This document shows positions 48,410 to 56,119 of a stretch of 64,000 bases of DNA, piece after piece. Position numbers and translations under genes: made by a program. How positions within the stretch are numbered: the stretch's first letter is position 1; the number at the start of each line of letters is the position of its first letter. The DNA is taken from NCBI GenBank assembly GCA_016720905.1, contig JADKJT010000016.1:78831-142830 (forward strand). Direction: 5' to 3'. The notes beneath the pieces are model-generated. The model made no database searches. It saw only the letters and a program-made list of their open reading frames with translations, and had not been told where the DNA came from. The stretch is from Gemmatimonadaceae bacterium (lineage in GTDB: Bacteria; Gemmatimonadota; Gemmatimonadetes; Gemmatimonadales; Gemmatimonadaceae).

Positions 48410-49945
48410 ATGCCAGTGCGCTGCCCGTACCTGCTCGCCCTCGTCTGCGCGACCACCGCACTCGGCGCGCAACCTGCGCCGGACGCCCGTATTCGCGCCG
48501 TGATGGACCGCCCCGAGTTTGCGCATGCGAGCTGGGGAATGGAGTTCTATGACCTTGATACCAGAAAGGTCGCAGCCAGTGTCAACGGCGACCGGCTGTT
48601 TGTGCCCGGATCAACGACCAAACTGCTCACCATGGGCACCGCACTCGAAGTGCTGGGGGCCGATCATCGTTTCCACACCCGCGTGTACCGCACCGGACCC
48701 ATTCGGAATGGGGTTCTGGAGGGCGATGTGGTCCTCGTGGCCAGCGGCGATCCGAACCTGTCGGGACGACGGCGTGCCGATGGAAGCTACGCATTCATCG
48801 ACCGTGATCATTCGTACGGCGGACCGCCGCTGGCCACCGACCCGTTGCTCGCACTGCGTGACATTGCCAAACAGATTGCCGCGCGCGGTATCACCGCGGT
48901 GACGGGGCAGGTGATCGTGGACGCCTCGATGTTCGTGGAAGGGGACCGCGAACTGGGCACCCGTGTGGTGATGTCGCCGATGGTCGTGAACGACAATGTC
49001 ATCGACATCGTCGTCACGCCCGGCGCGATGACAGGCGAGCCGGCGACGGTGGTTGTTTCCCCTCGCACGAGCTACCTGACCGTGCAGGCGCGCATCGTGA
49101 CCGGCGATACCGGCAGCGCCAATACCCTTGACGCCGTGGAGGACAGCAGCAGCGTCGATCATCGGGTGATGGTGCTGACGGGGCGTGTGCCGCGCGGTAT
49201 GCCGTTGAACGTGCGGTGGGCGGTGGCGTCTCCACGACGTTTCGGCGAGATCCTGCTCAGCGACGTGCTGAATGCAGCGGGTGTGCGCGTGATCCCGCGA
49301 CTCGGCCAACGCGCGCTGGCCCTTTCGGCCCTGTCACACTTCTACACGGACTCGATGTCGGTGGCCGACTACGAGTCGCTTCCGTTGACGGCTGCTGCGG
49401 TGGTCCTGCTCAAGACCAGCCAGAATCTGCACGCCAGCAATTTCCCCCTGCTGCTGTCGTCGCTCCCCGCGTCGCGTGCGGCCGGCAAGAACGGATTTGA
49501 CCTCGCGCACGACTGGCTGCTGCGCGAGGGACTGGATGTGAATGGTGCCGTGCAGGGCGACGGTGCCGGTGGCGCGGCGTTTTTCTCGCCGCGCTTCATG
49601 AGTCGATACCTGGCGTTGGTCGCCACCCGTCCATGGGCGCAGGCGTTCCAGGCCGCGTTGCCGGTGTTGGGAAAGGACGGCACGCTGGCGACGATTCAAG
49701 TTACCGCACCAGGGGCCGGCAAGGTGTTCGCCAAGACCGGCACCTACGCGACGTACGATCCCCTCAATCGTCGCGCGCTGGTTACCGGCAAAGGTCTCGC
49801 CGGCTACTTCACGGCCAAGAACGGACATCGATTCGCGTTTGCGATCTATGTGAACAACCTCGCCGTGACGAAGGGCGATCCTGCCGTTGTGGCGGGCCAG
49901 GCGTTGGGTGAGATCGCATCACTCGCTTGGGAACATATGCGCTGA
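48410..49945 (+). CDS. dacB: D-alanyl-D-alanine carboxypeptidase/endopeptidase (PBP4, S13)
   Basis: 511 residues from ATG 48410. A signal peptide (ALVCATTALGA) is followed by the penicillin-binding S13 fold. Active-site motifs: SxxK in FVPGSTTKLLT, SxN in KTSQNLHASNF and KTG in VFAKTGTYATYD. The large insertion between SxxK and SxN (about 80-300) is typical of PBP4/DacB. It trims or cleaves peptidoglycan peptide cross-links in the periplasm. Confidence 0.94.
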   Translation: MPVRCPYLLALVCATTALGAQPAPDARIRAVMDRPEFAHASWGMEFYDLDTRKVAASVNGDRLFVPGSTTKLLTMGTALEVLGADHRFHTRVYRTGPIRNGVLEGDVVLVASGDPNLSGRRRADGSYAFIDRDHSYGGPPLATDPLLALRDIAKQIAARGITAVTGQVIVDASMFVEGDRELGTRVVMSPMVVNDNVIDIVVTPGAMTGEPATVVVSPRTSYLTVQARIVTGDTGSANTLDAVEDSSSVDHRVMVLTGRVPRGMPLNVRWAVASPRRFGEILLSDVLNAAGVRVIPRLGQRALALSALSHFYTDSMSVADYESLPLTAAAVVLLKTSQNLHASNFPLLLSSLPASRAAGKNGFDLAHDWLLREGLDVNGAVQGDGAGGAAFFSPRFMSRYLALVATRPWAQAFQAALPVLGKDGTLATIQVTAPGAGKVFAKTGTYATYDPLNRRALVTGKGLAGYFTAKNGHRFAFAIYVNNLAVTKGDPAVVAGQALGEIASLAWEHMR

Positions 49946-49965
49946 GTGCGGCGATCCTGCGCCGG

Positions 49966-50436
49966 TCAGTCGGGCCGCAGTGGCGGTCCCAGCAACGTCA
50001 TGTCGTACTTGGTGAACAGAGCGGCCACCGCTTTCGGATCGGGTGATCCATTTCGCGTCAGCGGTCCAAGCTCCTCGTAGAACTTGTGACCGCCGCCGGG
50101 TGTGTACACCACGATGATCTCGCCGGGCTCATCGGTCAGGTTGAGGAACGCGTGCGGAACCTGCTTGGGCAAGTACGCGAAATCCCCTTCCGTGCAGTGG
50201 AAGTACTCGTCGCCAATCCGGACTTTGAACTGGCCCTTCAGGACATGCACGGTCTCTTCCTGGCTATGGTGCACATGCAGTGGTGGCCCGCCGTGTGGCG
50301 CGACCTGCACGATGAAGTAATCGAACGCGCCACCGGTATCTTCGCCCGTCACCTTGAAAATGAGATCGCGGCCGGGGCCCGACTGCAACCGCAGTCCTTC
50401 GGATGGCGCCAACACCTTGAACTGACTGGTCGTCAT
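49966..50436 (-). CDS. Cupin domain protein
   Basis: 156 residues from ATG 50436. Cupin motif 1 is PLHVHHSQEETVHVLKGQF (His, His, Glu metal ligands) and motif 2 is GDFAYLPKQVPHAFLN (His ligand). A single small beta-barrel that could bind a metal ion; function (dioxygenase, isomerase or binding) unknown. The longer upstream reading of this frame has no protein character. Convergent with dacB. Confidence 0.9.
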   Translation of the reverse strand: MTTSQFKVLAPSEGLRLQSGPGRDLIFKVTGEDTGGAFDYFIVQVAPHGGPPLHVHHSQEETVHVLKGQFKVRIGDEYFHCTEGDFAYLPKQVPHAFLNLTDEPGEIIVVYTPGGGHKFYEELGPLTRNGSPDPKAVAALFTKYDMTLLGPPLRPD

Positions 50437-50647
50437 GTGTGGTTCCGAGTGAACGTGATCACCTCGTGGGGCGGCAACCGGACGGCCTCCGGGCAGCCCA
50501 CAACATAGGGTCCGTGGGGTAGCGCGGCCAGCCACGATGAGCAATCGTTTCTGGGCGCCACGTCCGACCGGCGTCCTTCGAATCCCGCACCGATGAGTCC
50601 ACATGTCTTCAATCGTGCACTCCCAGACATTCGATTTTCCGCACGAA

Positions 50648-50968
50648 ATGACCACCACGACCTTTGAACTGCCAGGGTGCACCGTGCTGCGCAGCCTGGG
50701 TGTCGTGCGCGGTGTGGTAGTCCGCTCGCGTTCGGTGATAGGCACCTTCGGTGCCGGCCTGCAGACCCTCTTCGGCGGGAATATCTCAATCTTCACCGAA
50801 CTCGCGGAGAACGCGCGGCAGCAGGCGTTCGACACCATGCTGCAACACGCGCACATCGCCGGCGCCAATGCGGTGATCGGCATTCGCTATGACGCCAACG
50901 AGATGATGAGCGGCGTGACGGAAGTGCTGTGCTACGGTACCGCCGTGGTGGTGCGGCCAAACGAATAG
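50648..50968 (+). CDS. YbjQ/UPF0145 family protein
   Basis: 106 residues from ATG 50648, the normal length of the family; an ATG at 50603 would add 15 residues. It starts MTTTTFELPGCTVLRSLGVV, then GGNISIFTELAENARQQAFDTMLQHA and ANAVIGIRYD, the conserved UPF0145 (heavy-metal-binding-like) pattern. Family proteins form pentameric rings of unknown role. Followed closely by the exonuclease gene (26 bp). Confidence 0.9.
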   Translation: MTTTTFELPGCTVLRSLGVVRGVVVRSRSVIGTFGAGLQTLFGGNISIFTELAENARQQAFDTMLQHAHIAGANAVIGIRYDANEMMSGVTEVLCYGTAVVVRPNE

Positions 50969-50994
50969 GCTGGGCGACGGCTAGATTGGTCCGC

Positions 50995-51885
50995 ATGACT
51001 CTGCCTCACCTGCTCATCATTGACGCGCAATCCCTCGCCGGGCGAGCGGCGCACGTCGCCGACGGCGACGTGATGTACGGGGTGCGCCTCTGGTGCCAGA
51101 TGGCGCGCGGCGCCGCGATGGATGTTGCGGCCACGCATCTGGTGGCGGCGTGGGACCATGAAGGCCCCACCTTTCGCCATTCCCTGTTCCCGATGTACAA
51201 GCATCGGCGAACCGGCGTCATGCGCTCGCGCGTGGCGCCCATTCGCGAGGGAGTGGAAGGCACCGGACTGGCCAGTGTGAGTGTCGCGAACTTCGAGGGT
51301 GATGACAGTGTAGCGTCGTTGATGGCGCGCTTTCGTCGGGAAGCACGCGTGACGGTGCTTTCGAATGATTCGGACCTGCTGCAATTCGTGTCCGACGGCG
51401 TGGACGTGGCCACTTATGTGGGCGCCGGCAAAGGCCCGAACGGCACGCGGATCAGACCGTGGACCAGTGCCGATGTGGTCGCGAAATTCGGTGTGCCACC
51501 GGAGAACCTCGCCGCGTTCAAGGCGTTGTGTGGCGAAGACGGCGACGACATCCCCGGTGTGCGAAGCATCGGCAAGGGCACGGCGGTCAAGCTGCTGCGA
51601 CGATGGCAGTCGCTGGAGAAGGCGTTGGAAGCGAGTGAATTTGTGAGTCATCGCGACGACACGGCGAAGCTGGCGGGCCAGCACGAACATGTGCGGCTGA
51701 TGCTGCGGCTGACGACCATTCGGCAGGACGTGCCGTTGCCGGCGATGGAGTTGGCGCATTGCGCCGCGAGCGTTATTCGCTGGCCCGGCAGTTCCACCGC
51801 GCGTGCGGCCTCGCCGGTGTCCCGCACGGCGGCCGGTCCCGGCCTGGAAGACGTCCCATTCCCCGCCGAGCCGTTCGGGGACTGA
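50995..51885 (+). CDS. Stand-alone 5'-3' exonuclease (FEN/PolA N-domain type)
   Basis: 296 residues from ATG 50995. FEN-family acidic sites are visible: IIDAQSLAGRA, AWDHEGPTFRH, FEGDDSVASLM, LSNDSDLLQFV and the helix-3-turn-helix DNA-binding GEDGDDIPGVRSIGKGTAVKLL. It corresponds to the 5' nuclease domain of DNA polymerase I without the polymerase, as in ExoIX/Xni-like proteins. It would trim flaps or RNA primers. The last ~35 residues are Ala/Pro-rich and look unstructured. Confidence 0.9.
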   Translation: MTLPHLLIIDAQSLAGRAAHVADGDVMYGVRLWCQMARGAAMDVAATHLVAAWDHEGPTFRHSLFPMYKHRRTGVMRSRVAPIREGVEGTGLASVSVANFEGDDSVASLMARFRREARVTVLSNDSDLLQFVSDGVDVATYVGAGKGPNGTRIRPWTSADVVAKFGVPPENLAAFKALCGEDGDDIPGVRSIGKGTAVKLLRRWQSLEKALEASEFVSHRDDTAKLAGQHEHVRLMLRLTTIRQDVPLPAMELAHCAASVIRWPGSSTARAASPVSRTAAGPGLEDVPFPAEPFGD

Positions 51886-51965
51886 GCGCGCTCGCCTCTG
51901 ATGCGCCCGGTGCGTAATTTGGGGCTCGACGGACAACCACGACGCCTCGACTTACACGGTACTTT

Positions 51966-52496
51966 GTGCTGATCCCCCCTTCCGCGATGGCTTGCGTGCT
52001 CGCCGCCTGTGTGCTCGCGTCTGCCGAGTCACACCGACGCGATCGACGTGTCGTTGACGTGGTGGACGTCGGTAATCCACGCAGTGAGGCGGCGCACGGC
52101 TATGAAGGGCAGGACGCCAGCGCCGGCGTGGCCGACGGCAAAGTATTCCGACAGGCCGCCGGGTGGATGCACTACACGCTCGGCACGTTCGACGATACCG
52201 AGGTGACCATTGCCTGCACCTTGGTCAGCCCGGATACGGGGCGCCACGACGTCCCCCGCAGTTTCGACCTGATCGTCGAGGACAGCGTGATCGCCACGCG
52301 CGTCGTGTCGACACAATCTCCCGTACCCGTCGTCGTCGAGATCGACGTGCCGTTCGCCATCACCAAGGGCAAGACGAACATTGTGGTGGTCATCCGCGCG
52401 CGCGGCGGTCTCACGCCGGCGCTGCGCGAGCTGCGCACCATTCAGGATCATCACGAACTGGATCTGACGCCATACTCTTTTGGAGTGCTTCGATGA
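51966..52496 (+). CDS. DUF6805-like secreted protein coupled to M14 peptidase
   Basis: 176 residues from GTG 51966 (ATG 51987 also possible). A short hydrophobic Cys-containing leader (AMACVLAACVLASA) precedes one beta-sandwich domain: VDVGNPRSEAAHGYEGQDASAG, FRQAAGWMHYTLGTF, RSFDLIVEDSVIATRVV and ITKGKTNIVVVIRA. This resembles DUF6805, usually found as a C-terminal domain of glycoside hydrolases such as arabinofuranosidases; here it is alone. Its stop overlaps the start of the M14 peptidase (ATGA), so the two are translated together. Confidence 0.7.
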   Translation: MLIPPSAMACVLAACVLASAESHRRDRRVVDVVDVGNPRSEAAHGYEGQDASAGVADGKVFRQAAGWMHYTLGTFDDTEVTIACTLVSPDTGRHDVPRSFDLIVEDSVIATRVVSTQSPVPVVVEIDVPFAITKGKTNIVVVIRARGGLTPALRELRTIQDHHELDLTPYSFGVLR

Positions 52497-54235
52497 ACGT
52501 ATCACGTGTGTCGCACACGGCTCATGCCGTATTCGCCCTCTCGTGCGCCGGCATGCTGCTGGCAGGCACCGATCTCGCTGCGCAGGCGCCGGCCCGCGCT
52601 GCAACGGGCCAGCAGTGGCTCACGCGCCCCGAGCGTACCGACTACGCCGAAACCAGTCGCTACGACGAGGTGATCGCGTACATGAAGCAGATGGCTGCGG
52701 TCTCGCCGCAAATCCATCTCACCACGTACGGGTACACGTACGAAGGCCGGCCGCTGCCGCTGGCTGTCATTGGCGCCCCAGGCGTCACGCCCGAACAGGT
52801 CATCGCCACGAAGAAGACCCGCGTGTACATCCAGGCCAACATCCACGCGGGGGAAGTGGAAGGAAAGGAGGCAGTGCTGTGGTTGCTGCGCTCCATCGCG
52901 CGAGGGGAGCGCAACGAGTGGCTGAAGACCACGGTGCTGCTCATCAACCCGATCTACAACGCCGACGGCAACGAGCGCGTGAACGTCACCAATCGCGGCA
53001 GTCAGGCCGGCCCGGTGGGCGGCATGGGTCAACGGGAAAATGCCCAGGGGTTCGATCTCAATCGCGACGGCACCAAGTTGGAAACGGCCGAGGCGCGCTC
53101 GATGGCCAGCTTGCTCACCCGGTATCAGCCGCACGTCGCGATGGATCTGCACACCACCGACGGCAGTTCCAACAGCGGCTTCAACATGACCTACGAAACG
53201 TCGCTCAATCCCAACAACTCGAAGGGCACCATGAGTTTGTTGCGCGACGTGCTGCTCCCGGAGATCACCAAAACCATCAAGGCCAAACACGGTTCCGACT
53301 GGTTCTACTACGGCGGTGTGTCTGGCACGGGCGCTGAGCGCGCCTGGCGATCCGACGCGGAACTGGCAAAGCCGCGGTACACCTCCACGTACTACGGCGT
53401 GCGCAATATCCTCGGCCTGCTCACCGAGACCTACTCCTACGCGTCGTTCAAAACGCGCATCACCGAGACGTACTGGTTCCTGGAGGAAGTGCTGGGCTAC
53501 GTGGCCACGCACGGTGAGAAAATGCGCGACGTGGTGGCGATGGCCAACAAGGAATCCATCATTGGGCAGCAGCTGGCGGTGCGGCAGGTGTTGGTAAAGG
53601 CGCCGGCGCTGCAGAATATCGTGTTTGCGCCCACAGTCTCCACCCGCAACCCGTATGTGGCGGATCGCCCGTATCGCTTGCGCACCAACGGGCCCGTCAC
53701 CAGCGAGATGCTGCCGTTCTTTGGCACCACGGAGCCAACGGAGACGAGCCTTGCACCGCGTGTGTGGGTGGTGCCGATGAGCAGCGCGGCGCCCGGTGGC
53801 GCTCCGCCAGCCACGCCGGCTTTTGGCGGAGGACGTGGCGGCGGCGGCGGGGGCACGCCGACGCAGCGCATGATCGCCAGTGTGATTGATCGTCTGGAGG
53901 CGCACGGCATTGCCTACACGCTCACGACGAAGGACATCGCATTCAGCGGTGAGCGTTTCAAGATCGCGTCCAATACGCAGGCCGATCGCGAGTACCAGGG
54001 GACGCACAAGGCGCGCACGCTCACTGGTGCCTGGGAGAGCACCGAACAGACGCTGCCGGCGGGTTCGCTGGTCATTGCGATGGACCAACCCTTGGCTCGA
54101 CTGGCGTTCATATTGTTCGATCCCCGTTCCGATGACGGGTTCATGTGGTGGAATATCCTCGATCCGGTGCTTGGGATGACGCCGGCGCCGGCATACTACC
54201 CGGTGCTGCGGTCGATGACTGCGGTGGGAAACTGA
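52493..54235 (+). CDS. Exported M14 family zinc carboxypeptidase
   Basis: 580 residues. A signal peptide (about 1-31) is followed by the M14 catalytic domain (about 45-370): zinc ligands in ANIHAGEVEGKEA (HxxE) and MDLHTTDGSSNSG (His), DLNRDGTKLETAE, and catalytic Glu in LLTETYSYASF. The C-terminal ~200 residues carry a low-complexity Gly insert (FGGGRGGGGGG, about 443-455) and a domain of unknown function. Secreted peptide hydrolase. Start chosen by the 4-bp overlap with the upstream gene. Confidence 0.92.
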   Translation: MNVSRVSHTAHAVFALSCAGMLLAGTDLAAQAPARAATGQQWLTRPERTDYAETSRYDEVIAYMKQMAAVSPQIHLTTYGYTYEGRPLPLAVIGAPGVTPEQVIATKKTRVYIQANIHAGEVEGKEAVLWLLRSIARGERNEWLKTTVLLINPIYNADGNERVNVTNRGSQAGPVGGMGQRENAQGFDLNRDGTKLETAEARSMASLLTRYQPHVAMDLHTTDGSSNSGFNMTYETSLNPNNSKGTMSLLRDVLLPEITKTIKAKHGSDWFYYGGVSGTGAERAWRSDAELAKPRYTSTYYGVRNILGLLTETYSYASFKTRITETYWFLEEVLGYVATHGEKMRDVVAMANKESIIGQQLAVRQVLVKAPALQNIVFAPTVSTRNPYVADRPYRLRTNGPVTSEMLPFFGTTEPTETSLAPRVWVVPMSSAAPGGAPPATPAFGGGRGGGGGGTPTQRMIASVIDRLEAHGIAYTLTTKDIAFSGERFKIASNTQADREYQGTHKARTLTGAWESTEQTLPAGSLVIAMDQPLARLAFILFDPRSDDGFMWWNILDPVLGMTPAPAYYPVLRSMTAVGN

Positions 54236-54263
54236 CGCGGGTCTTCTCACCCGGGAGAACGAC

Positions 54264-55154
54264 GTGAGTCCTGACTCGCGTCGAACCGTGCTCGCGGCAA
54301 GCGCCGCGAGCACGTTCTTTGGAGCATCTGTCGTCGCCACCCGCTTTGTGGTGGCGCAAACCAACCCGGTTTCGCTGGCCTTCCTGCGCTATCTGGTGGC
54401 CACGCTGTGCCTGTTGCCGGTGCTACGCGCCGCGCTGCAGGTGGCGATGCCGCGCCGCGACCTGTTCGCAATCGGCGCGCTGGGCGCACTGTTCTTCGGG
54501 ATTTTTCCGTGGAGCTTCAGCGCGGCGCTGGTGCACGTGCCTGCGTCGCGCGTGGCGTTGATGCTGGCGACCACACCGCTGGTGACGCTGGTCATTTCGC
54601 GCGCGCGTGGTGTGGAGTCCATCACCATGTCGATCCTGGCAGGACAGCTATTGGCGATCGCCGGATTGTGGCTGGCACTCGGACCGTCACCGGGTTCAGG
54701 CACTCCCGATTGGCTGGGGTACGGACTGACGTTGGTGACCGTGCTGTGCGGCGCGATGTACAATGTTTTTTCGCGACCGTACCTCAAGCGCTACCGGCCG
54801 CTGCATGTGACCGCCCTGTCCATGGCGGCCGGCGCACTGTTTCTGGCCCCGCTGGCTGCCGTGAAGGGGCTGTTCACCGTGCGTCCGGCCTTTTCGGCCG
54901 GGGGATGGTTGGCCGTGGTGTTTCTCGGAACTGTCGGGGGAGCCCTGGGCTTCGCTCTCTGGATTTGGGCCCTGGAGCGATCGACGCCGTCGCGTGTTGC
55001 CGTATTCATCGCGCTCAATCCCATCACCGCCACGCTGCTGGGCGCGCTGCTGATGCGCGAACCCGTCACTGCGACATTCGTCGCCGGGTTGGCCTGCGTG
55101 GTCGGTGGTATTATTCTGGCGAACTGGCGGTCTTCCGCACGCGCCGTATCCTAG
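54264..55154 (+). CDS. EamA/DMT family transporter
   Basis: 296 residues from GTG 54264 with RBS GGGAGA. Ten membrane segments arranged as two EamA repeats: FFGASVVATRFVVAQTNPVSLAFLRY begins the first and YGLTLVTVLCGAMYNVFSRPYLKRY the second. The end has the typical ALNPITATLLGALLMREPVTATF. Drug/metabolite transporter superfamily, commonly exporting amino acids or small metabolites; substrate unknown. Starts 28 bp after the M14 peptidase. Confidence 0.92.
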   Translation: MSPDSRRTVLAASAASTFFGASVVATRFVVAQTNPVSLAFLRYLVATLCLLPVLRAALQVAMPRRDLFAIGALGALFFGIFPWSFSAALVHVPASRVALMLATTPLVTLVISRARGVESITMSILAGQLLAIAGLWLALGPSPGSGTPDWLGYGLTLVTVLCGAMYNVFSRPYLKRYRPLHVTALSMAAGALFLAPLAAVKGLFTVRPAFSAGGWLAVVFLGTVGGALGFALWIWALERSTPSRVAVFIALNPITATLLGALLMREPVTATFVAGLACVVGGIILANWRSSARAVS

Positions 55155-55193
55155 TCAACGTCGGCGCCAACACCTTTCACTCGGATCGGTTCG

Positions 55194-55532
55194 ATGCCAC
55201 GTCGCAAGCCCTCTCCCCTGTACATCGGCATTGGCAGTCACGTCGTAGCGCTGGACGCCACGTCGGGTGAAGAAATCTGGCGGACGAAGATCAAGTCGTC
55301 TTCGTTTGTCACGGTTTGCGTCATCGATAGCGCAGTTTATGCGGGCGCCGGCGGCGAACTCTTTTGCCTCAACGCCAGGTCCGGAGAGACTGTCTGGACC
55401 AACAAGCTCAAGGGCCTGGGTCACGGACTGATCGCGTTTGCCGGTGCCGATGCATCGGCCGCCGCGTCGGCGCAGATGATGCAGGCGTCGCAGGCCGCGA
55501 CGACGGCGGCCGTCGTCGCGGCAACGGCGTGA
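55194..55532 (+). CDS. Small PQQ-like beta-propeller-repeat protein
   Basis: 112 residues. Two PQQ/quinoprotein-like beta-propeller blades are visible (VVALDATSGEEIWRTKI and LFCLNARSGETVWTNKL), followed by an Ala-rich C-terminal tail (about 80-112). Two blades cannot close a propeller alone, so it may oligomerise or be a fragment-like adaptor. There is no signal peptide. The stop overlaps the start of the ECF sigma factor (GTGA), which links the two genes translationally. Confidence 0.8.
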   Translation: MPRRKPSPLYIGIGSHVVALDATSGEEIWRTKIKSSSFVTVCVIDSAVYAGAGGELFCLNARSGETVWTNKLKGLGHGLIAFAGADASAAASAQMMQASQAATTAAVVAATA

Positions 55533-56119
55533 CCGAGAGGATGTTGGCGCACGAAGGGCCCGCCGGCACGGAAGCCGTGCCGGAGCTCTTTGCCGCGCTC
55601 TACACCGAACTGCACCGGCTCGCGGAACGGCAGTTGGGACGAGGCAACAACGGTTCGGCGCCGCTCAGTCCGACGACGCTTGTGCACGAAGCATATCTCA
55701 ACCTCTGTGGCCGCTCCGGCGACAACTTCCCCGACCGGGCGCGGTTCATGGGATATGCCGCACGCGCCATGCGCAGCATCGTCATTACGCACGTGCGCTA
55801 CGCACACGCGGCGAAGCGAGGCGGCGGGGCCTTCGAGATCACGCTGACCGGAAATCTCGACGCGCCCGTCCAGCAGACGTCGGCGGAGGAGCTCGAGCGG
55901 TTGTCGGAGGCACTGGACGCGCTGGCGGGCATCGAGCCATCGCTGGCGCAGCTTGTGGATTTGCACTTCTTCTGCGGGTACGAGTTGAAGGAGATCGCCG
56001 AGATGCGCGGAGAGTCCGAGCGCACCACGCAGCGTTCCTGGCGCAAAGCGCGGATGTTGCTTCGGCACGCCATCGGGAACGCTGCGGCCGGCCCTCCGTC
56101 GGCTAGCGAAGCCGACTGA
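55529..56119 (+). CDS. ECF-type RNA polymerase sigma factor (TIGR02999-like)
   Basis: 196 residues from GTG 55529 (an ATG lies at 55541). Region 2 is ELHRLAERQLGRG...LSPTTLVHEAYLNLCG with RARFMGYAARAMRSIVITHVRYAHAAKRGGG, the signature of the ECF subgroup seen in Gemmatimonadota, Acidobacteriota and Planctomycetes. Region 4 is ALAGIEPSLAQLVDLHFFCGYELKEIAEMRGESERTTQR (helix-turn-helix). Such factors are usually paired with Ser/Thr kinases; a kinase gene lies convergent and overlaps its end by 17 bp. Confidence 0.93.
   Translation: MTERMLAHEGPAGTEAVPELFAALYTELHRLAERQLGRGNNGSAPLSPTTLVHEAYLNLCGRSGDNFPDRARFMGYAARAMRSIVITHVRYAHAAKRGGGAFEITLTGNLDAPVQQTSAEELERLSEALDALAGIEPSLAQLVDLHFFCGYELKEIAEMRGESERTTQRSWRKARMLLRHAIGNAAAGPPSASEAD

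Noticed and set aside
52502..54364. A 620-codon open frame on the minus strand opposite the M14 peptidase
   Set aside because: Antisense shadow: the plus-strand frame has intact zinc motifs and a signal peptide, while this one has none.
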